DNA from: Thermoleophilia bacterium
GTDB taxonomy: Bacteria > Actinomycetota > Thermoleophilia > Gaiellales > Gaiellaceae
Length of the DNA: 11,052 bases
Direction: 5' to 3'
Assembly: GCA_025927435.1 (NCBI GenBank)
Contig: JAICLM010000055.1
Span: 1-11,052 of the forward strand
A model generated the notes under the pieces. That model did not search any database. It worked only from the letters and a program-made list of their open reading frames with translations, and was not told the origin of the DNA. Positions 8,001-11,052 of the stretch are shown here, piece after piece (position 1 is the first letter of the stretch; every line of letters begins with the position of its first letter). The position numbers and the translations under genes are program-made.

Positions 8001-10470
8001 TCTGGAGCGAGATGCGGCCGCGGATCTCGCCACCGGAGAACAGCGGGGCGACGAGGACTGCGAGTGCCGGCTCGCCTTGCTGCACATGGGGCTCCAAGCC
8101 GTGCTCCTGCAGCCAGGCGGGCTCGTCATTGATGAGGACCGGCGCCTGCGTCTCGAGCAGGAGGCGTGTGATGTGGGATCGCTCGATCGGCACCGGCTCG
8201 TCGGGGAAGCGGACACCGCGCTCGATCGAGTACGGGTAGTGGATCAAGCCCGCGGCGAAGTCGAAGACCCCGATGTCCACCACCTGGGAGTCGAAGATCT
8301 CCTGGATCTTGTCGCCCACCACGTCGTAGATCGCCTGCATCTCGAGCTCGCCGGCGAGCGCCTCCTGCACGCTGTTGATCAGCGCCAGCTCCGCGTTCCG
8401 CTGCCGCGTCTCGTGCACAAGGCGCGCGTTCTCCAGCGCCACGCTCAGGCTGCCCGCCAGCGTCTCGAGCAGCTGTCGGTCCGACTGGCTGAACGCGTGT
8501 TCGCGGTCGAGGTTCTGGAGGGAGATCAGGCCGGTCGCCCTGTCGCCCACGACGAGCGGTACGAAGAGCCCCGACTTCGGCTCTTCGCCACCGGGCAGGG
8601 TCGGAGCCCCGTAGCGCTCCGCCTCGACGCGCATGTTCTCTGCGATCAGCAGCGATCTGCGCGTTTCCAGCACGTGCTTCGAAAAGCCAACCCGCGGGCT
8701 CGGCTCTACCTCGAGCCGGTCGCCGCCCCTACTCAGCACGTACGGGAAGTGCTGGAGCCCCGCGACCTCGTCGAACGTCGAGATGAAGACCGTCTGCGCG
8801 TCGAAGACGTCCCGCACCTTTTCGCCGACGGCGTCGTAGATCGCCTGCAGCTCGAGCTCGCCGGCGAGCGCGTCCTGCACGCTGTTGATCAGCGCCAGCT
8901 CGGCATTCCGCTGCCGCGTCTCGTGCACCAGCCGCGCGTTCTCGAGCGCGACGCTGAGGCTCCCCGCGAGCGTCGTCAGCAGCCGAACGTCGGGGTCGTC
9001 GAACGCGTGCTCGCGGTCGAGGTTTTCGAGCGCGATCACGCCGCTCGCGCGCCGGCCGGACAAGAGGGGGACGTAGAGCGCTGACCTCGGCACCTCGCCT
9101 GCCACGAGGTCGCTGCCGTAGCGCTGGACTTCGGCAGCGAAGTCTTCGTCGATCAGGAGCGGCTCGCGCGTCTCGAGGACATGTGCTGTGAAGCCGGTGC
9201 TGAGTTGCACGGGCTCCGGCCGCAGCCGTTCGCCTCGCTCGATGAGATACGGGTGGTGGAGAAGCCCGGTCGCTTCGTCGTGGAACACGATCGCCACGCC
9301 CTGCGCGTCGAAGATCTCCTGGATCTTGTCGCCCACCACGTCGTAGATCGCCTGCATCTCGAGCTCGCCGGCGAGCGCCTCCTGCACGCTGTTGATCAGC
9401 GCCAGCTCGGCGTTCCGCTGCCGCGTCTCGTGCACAAGCCGCGCGTTTTCGAGCGCGGTGCTGAGGCTGCCTGCGAGGGTCGTCAGCAAGCGGACGTCTG
9501 CCTCGTCGAACGCGTGCTCCCGATCGAAGTTGTCGAGCGCGATCACGCCGATTGCGCGTGAGCCCGTGATGAGCGGGACCCAGAGGACGGACTTCGGCAT
9601 CTCACCGGCCAGCACATAGCTACCGAGTCGCTCGACCTCAGCCTCGGCGTTCTCGTTGATCACGAGCGGCTCGCGCGTGTCGATCACGTGCTTGGTGAAG
9701 CCGCTCGTCAACGGCTGCGGCTCCGGCCAGAGGCGCTCGCCGCGCTCGAGCAGGTACGGGAAGCTGCAAAATCCCGTGGTCTCGTCGACGATTGCGATCG
9801 AGGTTCCCTGGGCGTCGAAGATCTCCTGGATCTTGTCGCCCACCACGTCGTAGATCGCCTGCATCTCGAGCTCGCCGGCCAGTGCCTCCTGCACGCTGTT
9901 GATCACCGCGAGCTCGGCGTTGCGCTGCCGCGTCTCCTCGATCGCGCGAGCCCGTGCAAGCGCGGCACCGACGTGCTGGCCGACGAAGGCGAGCAGGTCC
10001 TTGTCCTGCTCGCTGTACCCCTGGCCCGCCGTGTAGGACTGGACGACAAGGACGCCGACCGTCCGCTCTTCGGCCTTCAGCGGCACGCCGATCGAATCCT
10101 CGGGCAGCTCTCCGAGGAGGTCGAACTCCCCGCGCTGCACGAATTCCTGGACCTGCTCGCGGGTGAGATGGAGTGGTCTCCCGGTCCGCAGGAGATAAGC
10201 CGTCGCTCCACGCGCATCGCCCGCCCCGAACTCCTCCCACCGGTTCGGGTCCGGGATGTCGGTGTCGACCTCGTCGATGTAATACGGCCAGTTGATGAGC
10301 TGACGCTGCTCGTCGTACAGCGCGATGAAGAAGTTCCGTGCATACATGAGCTCGCCGACGATCTCGTGGACCGCGCGGTAGAACTCCTGCATGTCCTGCG
10401 CCGAGCTCGCAAGCTCGGCAATGCGGTACAGGGCGTCCTGCACCCGGGTCGAATCGTCGGCGGCCCCCAT
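2077..10470 (-). CDS. giant multi-GAF hybrid histidine kinase (12 GAF-PAS-HisKA-HATPase-REC-REC-HPt)
   Basis: A 2797-residue sensor kinase. No signal peptide or membrane helix is visible, so it should be cytoplasmic. Order by residue: GAF1 (~25-180); ten related GAF modules (188-1875); divergent GAF12 (1876-2034); PAS (~2043-2153); HisKA with phospho-His H2175 (MSHEIRTP); HATPase with N-box N2288/N2292, G1 box D2324-G2328 and G2 box GGTGLGLA (2353-2360); REC1 with D2463, T2493, K2513; REC2 with D2600, T2631, K2653; HPt with H2737 (AAHTLKSNGATLGA). All phosphotransfer residues are present, so autophosphorylation and relay H2175 to a receiver Asp to H2737 are expected. Ordinary hybrid kinases are about 700-1400 residues with one to four sensor domains. 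The ATG at 10470-10468 is favoured because an in-frame TAG lies seven codons upstream; the GTG at codon 10 is a weaker alternative. GGAG lies only 3 bases before the ATG. The ligands are unknown. It is coupled to the receiver-cyclase gene by a 4-base overlap. Confidence 0.95.
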   Translation of the reverse strand: MGAADDSTRVQDALYRIAELASSAQDMQEFYRAVHEIVGELMYARNFFIALYDEQRQLINWPYYIDEVDTDIPDPNRWEEFGAGDARGATAYLLRTGRPLHLTREQVQEFVQRGEFDLLGELPEDSIGVPLKAEERTVGVLVVQSYTAGQGYSEQDKDLLAFVGQHVGAALARARAIEETRQRNAELAVINSVQEALAGELEMQAIYDVVGDKIQEIFDAQGTSIAIVDETTGFCSFPYLLERGERLWPEPQPLTSGFTKHVIDTREPLVINENAEAEVERLGSYVLAGEMPKSVLWVPLITGSRAIGVIALDNFDREHAFDEADVRLLTTLAGSLSTALENARLVHETRQRNAELALINSVQEALAGELEMQAIYDVVGDKIQEIFDAQGVAIVFHDEATGLLHHPYLIERGERLRPEPVQLSTGFTAHVLETREPLLIDEDFAAEVQRYGSDLVAGEVPRSALYVPLLSGRRASGVIALENLDREHAFDDPDVRLLTTLAGSLSVALENARLVHETRQRNAELALINSVQDALAGELELQAIYDAVGEKVRDVFDAQTVFISTFDEVAGLQHFPYVLSRGGDRLEVEPSPRVGFSKHVLETRRSLLIAENMRVEAERYGAPTLPGGEEPKSGLFVPLVVGDRATGLISLQNLDREHAFSQSDRQLLETLAGSLSVALENARLVHETRQRNAELALINSVQEALAGELEMQAIYDVVGDKIQEIFDSQVVDIGVFDFAAGLIHYPYSIERGVRFPDEPVPIERSHITRLLLETQAPVLINDEPAWLQEHGLEPHVQQGEPALAVLVAPLFSGGEIRGRISLQNLDRTNAFTESDVRLLTTLARSLSVALENARLVHETRQRNAELALINSVQDAIAGELDDQAIYDAVGERIREIFDAQAVQINTLDETSGLMHFPYVLEGGERLHAEPAPPGGFTTYVLEKREPLLITENVDVESERYGAVISAGEAPKSVLFVPLLVGGKATGTFSLQNLDREHAFSESDAQLLETLAGSLSVALENARLVHETRQRNAELALINSVQDAIAGELDTQAIYDAVGDKIQEIFDAQAVSIFTLEDATGLMHVPYMIERGERLPVAPVSPLGFSKHVLETRESLLVVENFEAEAERYGSTVAAGEAPKSGLFVPLVSGGKATGVISLQNVDRERAFGESDQQLLETLAGSLSVALENARLVQETRQRNAELALINSVQDAIAGELEPQAIYDAVGDRIRDVFDAQAVGISMLDEATGLLDDRYMLERGERWHVDPEPPSGFGKHVLETRESVLIVENVRAEAERYGSEIIEGSEEPKSVLFVPLVVGGKATGVISLQNADREHAFSESDQQLLETLAGSLSVALENARLVHETRQRNAELALISGVQEAIAGELDQQAIYDAVGDRIQGVFDAQSVFIAIVDKTTGLMEFPYILERGVRETVEASEPVGVSRHVLETRESVLIGDVEEDPERFERKILAGDWPMSSLFVPLVTGGEATGVISLQNADRTHAFSESDQQLLETLAGSLSVALENARLVHETRQRNAELALINSVQDAIAGELDTQAIYDAVGDRIQEIFDAQIVAISMLDESSGLIHDPYLIERGERLDTGPPRPPSGFGGHVLETRETLLLNENLAAEAKRFGSEVTAGSGGKSVLFVPLVVSGKATGVISLQNIDREHAFSESDQQLLETLAGSLSVALENARLVEETRQRNAELALINSVQDAIAGELEPQAIYDAVGDRIRDVFDAQTVVIGTLDAATGLAHYPYFIERGERLQAEPTPVAGFTKHVLETRQPVLLVENLEAESERYGSTVLAGEMPKSVLFIPLVAGGKATGVISLQNVDREHAFDEADQQLLTTVAGSLSVALENARLVAETRQRVSELATVNDIGQALSSQLDLDALIERVGEQVRETFAADIAYVALLDENAGQIEFAYYHESGERRPEAAMKYGEGLTSQILQTREPLLLNRREQLQNEATIGTPSLSFLGVPILVGSRAIGVISVQSIDEEGRFGEADTRLLATIAANVGVAIQNARLFSEVERQRQYLESLVAISPAAVVVMDTDERVTEWNPAAAELFGYSAEEAVGRPVDELVFGSSRFDSDEGREITREAMTTGRAQRITQRRRRDGTLVDVELMLAPLTVDGSHAGLLAIYHDVTELQRARQEAEAATQAKSAFLATMSHEIRTPMNAVIGMTDLLLGTELTGEQREFAEVVHTSGDALLHVIDDILDYSKIEAGKLDLEHEPFNLRDCVEGALDIVAPRAWEKELELGCLIDDDAPTGIVGDEARLRQVLLNLLSNAVKFTEQGEVVVLVEARETGEGTYEVELAVRDTGIGIPQDRMDLLFTSFSQVDASTTRRFGGTGLGLAISKRLVDLMGGTISVESEQKKGSTFRISLPVAAAEVPSKISLDDGLPHLAGKRILIVDDNATNREIVLRHARSWEMEPVAVELPTAALELIGAGESFDVAVLDMMMPDMDGLALAGEIRQHRSESELPLLLLTSLGRLPQLQTGGVFSAQLSKPLKASQLYNTLLQLLTGKDGEEEVETVTDGKRARSALRILLAEDNAMNQKVALRLLEQLGYRADVASNGREAIEALERRPYDVVLMDVQMPELDGLDATRQICERWPEASRPHIVAMTANALPEDREACFAAGMNDYVAKPIRAEELVAALKRVRPLPDADGAAAGVAQVSLDDGALANLRGLGGDEFLGEVIDAFLADAPELIATLRRSLDEQSSEVLRRAAHTLKSNGATLGAEQFAELCRMLEQRAKDGELEGASELVDRIEEQYRLLAEALAALRSGSAA
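2095..3237 (-). other. REC1-REC2-HPt phosphorelay tail of the kinase
   Basis: REC1 (2412-2529): D2418/D2419, phosphoacceptor D2463 in VLDMMMPDMDG, T2493, K2513. REC2 (2549-2668): E2556/D2557, D2600 in LMDVQMPELDG, T2631, K2653. HPt (about 2688-2792): H2737 in RRAAHTLKSNGATLG. Both receivers look competent; often one of a pair is degenerate, and that is not the case here. The HPt is the likely phosphodonor to D59 of the cyclase protein encoded next in the operon. Confidence 0.92.
3298..3984 (-). other. HisKA-HATPase catalytic core of the kinase
   Basis: HisKA spans about residues 2163-2230, with phospho-acceptor H2175 followed by EIRTPMNAVIGM, typical of the hybrid (BarA/ArcB-like) class. The HATPase_c domain spans about 2272-2391 with the N, G1, F (LFTSFSQVD) and G2 boxes all intact. 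An active autokinase is expected. Confidence 0.95.
4012..4845 (-). other. GAF12 and PAS domains of the kinase
   Basis: GAF12 (residues 1876-2034) keeps the inter-domain helix length but has its own sequence (ATVNDIGQALSSQLD, GEGLTSQILQTREPLLL, FLGVPILVGSRAIGVISVQS), so it is probably an older domain rather than an array copy. The PAS domain (about 2043-2153) starts ISPAAVVVMDTDERVTEWN and has the ELFGYSAEEAVGRPV helix and the RRRRDGTLVDVELML strands. It ends in a helix (HDVTELQRARQEAEAA) that feeds directly into HisKA. No cofactor-binding residue can be assigned. Confidence 0.85.
4846..9909 (-). repeat. tandem array of ten related GAF-module repeats (~505 bp units) inside the kinase gene
   Basis: Ten consecutive in-frame units of 167-171 codons. 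Unit starts on the minus strand are 9909 (U2), 9402 (U3), 8895 (U4), 8385 (U5), 7872 (U6), 7368 (U7), 6864 (U8), 6357 (U9), 5856 (U10) and 5349 (U11), ending at 4846. Each starts near ALINSVQ(D/E)A(I/L)AGEL and QAIYD(A/V)VG, followed by a variable pocket region of about 80 residues that often contains ERGERL, HVLETRE and ERYGS. It then returns to a conserved tail (KSVLFVPLV, GVISLQN.DREHAF, LAGSLSVALENARLV, ETRQRNAEL). The DNA therefore alternates conserved and variable blocks. Flanking GAF1 and GAF12 are clearly more divergent. The units are true coding repeats, not a mobile element. Confidence 0.95.
9931..10398 (-). other. GAF1 domain of the kinase (divergent N-terminal sensor)
   Basis: Residues about 25-180. 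It has a different sequence type from the array: ARNFFIALYDE, an INWPYYIDEVD segment, ATAYLLRTGRPL, and a VGVLVVQSY strand before YSEQDKDLLAFV. It resembles the GAF type often found at the N-terminus of soluble sensor kinases. It ends in the same ETRQRNAEL helix as the array modules, which shows that the linker is shared although the domain is not. The ligand is unknown. Confidence 0.8.
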
Positions 10471-10506
10471 CGGCTCCAGTATCCCGCGCTACGAAACCCT
10501 CGTCTA
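10471..10506 (-). promoter_or_regulatory. candidate leaderless promoter of the kinase-cyclase operon
   Basis: On the minus strand a -35-like TAGACG (10506-10501, 4 of 6 to TTGACA) is separated by 17 bases from a -10-like GATACT (10483-10478, 4 of 6 to TATAAT). The -10 ends 7 bases before the ATG, so transcription would start at or next to the start codon. The spacing is ideal but the hexamers are imperfect, so this is a suggestion from sequence only. Confidence 0.4.
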
Positions 10507-10518
10507 GGCGGCCGGCGG

Positions 10519-10531
10519 TAGATTCGGGCCC
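10519..10531 (+). promoter_or_regulatory. candidate leaderless -10 element of the ligase gene
   Basis: TAGATT at 10519-10524 fits the actinobacterial TANNNT -10 pattern and ends 7 bases before the GTG start, again consistent with a leaderless mRNA. No -35 match was found 16-18 bases upstream. Confidence 0.35.
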
Positions 10532-11052
10532 GTGCGCGACGGACCCGGCCCAAACGTCCCCTTCCCCCCGATGGAGGCCGAGCTCGTCTCGGAGCTGCCG
10601 GCCCGGGGCGGCTGGCGCTACGAGCCGAAGTGGGACGGCTTCCGCGGCGTGCTCGAGAACGACGGCGGCGAGCTCGCGCTCTGGTCGCGGAACGGGCGGC
10701 CGCTGCTGCGCTACTTCCCCGAGCTGCGGCCCCTCGGTGAGCTGATGCCGAAAGGCTCGGCCCTCGACGGCGAGATCGTGATCTCCCGCGGCGGCGCGCT
10801 CGACTTCGACGCGATGCAGACGCGCCTCCACCCGGCCGAGAGTCGCGTGCGCAAGCTTGCCGGCGAGATCCCGGCGACCTTCGTCGCCTTCGATCTCCTG
10901 CTCTGGAAGGGCAAGCCGGTGCACGAGAAGCCGATCGAGAAGCGGCGCGCCGAGCTCGAGAAGGTAGGCGACGGGTTGGAGCTGTCACCGGTCTCCGCCG
11001 AGGTCGACCAGGGGACGGAGTGGCTGCAGACGTTGCAGGCGGCGGGCTTCGA
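10532..11052 (+). CDS. ligC: ATP-dependent DNA ligase, LigC type, 3' end outside window
   Basis: Seals DNA nicks using ATP through a covalent lysyl-AMP intermediate. The 173 visible residues carry motif I as EPKWDGFR with nucleophile K33, the SRNGRPLLRYFPEL segment (52-65), LDGEIVI with E81, and FVAFDLL (117-123). The stretch HPAESRVRKLAGEIP (100-114) closely resembles mycobacterial LigC from memory. The downstream adenylation motifs and OB fold lie beyond the edge; LigC proteins are about 350 residues. The GTG at 10532 is preferred over the ATG at 10571 because the latter removes the PP(M) segment that precedes motif I in relatives. An in-frame TAG at 10505-10507 limits the upstream extension. 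No Shine-Dalgarno is seen. The gene is divergent from the kinase. LigC is a backup ligase linked to repair and NHEJ-like processes in actinobacteria. The ligase domain of a LigD-type protein is a less likely alternative. Confidence 0.9.
   Translation, partial: MRDGPGPNVPFPPMEAELVSELPARGGWRYEPKWDGFRGVLENDGGELALWSRNGRPLLRYFPELRPLGELMPKGSALDGEIVISRGGALDFDAMQTRLHPAESRVRKLAGEIPATFVAFDLLLWKGKPVHEKPIEKRRAELEKVGDGLELSPVSAEVDQGTEWLQTLQAAGF

Noticed and set aside
5131..9084. Plus-strand open frames of 638 and 534 codons (5131-7047, 7480-9084) with internal repeats
   Set aside because: Their repeats only mirror the GAF array on the other strand, and no motif or start signal supports expression.
4846..9909. 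CRISPR-like alternation of constant and variable blocks
   Set aside because: The unit is about 505 bp, fully in frame and encodes GAF domains; CRISPR repeats are tens of bases long.
4846..9909. Bilin-binding (cyanobacteriochrome-like) GAF domains
   Set aside because: No module has the conserved chromophore-attaching Cys; only one Cys exists in the whole array.
9638..10988. Minus-strand open frames overlapping the kinase start and running through the ligase gene
   Set aside because: They cross the intergenic region and both genes in the wrong frame or strand. Kinase GAF1 and the ligase motif I explain the DNA.

Overview
The window is high-GC and nearly all coding, with very short gaps between genes. 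This fits a high-GC actinobacterium. Three things point that way: a LigC-type ATP-dependent DNA ligase, start codons that lack clear Shine-Dalgarno sites but have -10-like hexamers 6-7 bases upstream (leaderless style), and the overall gene style. A Thermoleophilia-like lineage is my best guess, but this is inference and no taxonomic marker is present.

Layout, left to right. Positions 1-975 (minus) hold the N-terminal 325 residues of a FabF-type 3-oxoacyl-ACP synthase whose C-terminus lies outside the window. After a 40-base gap, 1016-2080 (minus) encode a 354-residue response regulator with a class III nucleotide cyclase as output. Its GTG start overlaps the stop codon of the next gene upstream. 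Positions 2077-10470 (minus) hold one 2797-residue hybrid histidine kinase that takes up about three quarters of the window. A 61-base divergent intergenic region (10471-10531) follows, and then the first 173 residues of a LigC-like ligase run off the right edge on the plus strand.

The kinase is the highlight. Its domain order is GAF1, ten closely related tandem GAF modules (about 505 bp each, 9909-4846), a divergent GAF12, PAS, HisKA, HATPase, REC1, REC2 and HPt. No transmembrane segment is visible, so it should be a soluble cytoplasmic sensor. All phosphotransfer residues are intact: H2175, D2463, D2600 and H2737. The translationally coupled partner supplies the terminal receiver (D59) joined to a cyclase. 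The simplest reading is a complete phosphorelay that turns many GAF-sensed inputs into a cyclic nucleotide signal instead of a DNA-binding output. In the GAF array the inter-domain helices are nearly identical and free of indels, while the pocket regions diverge. Shared long identical DNA tracts, a three-module duplication pattern and mosaic modules suggest growth and reshuffling by intragenic recombination.

No tRNA, rRNA, CRISPR array, insertion sequence or convincing terminator was seen. No stretch longer than about 60 bases lacks a gene.
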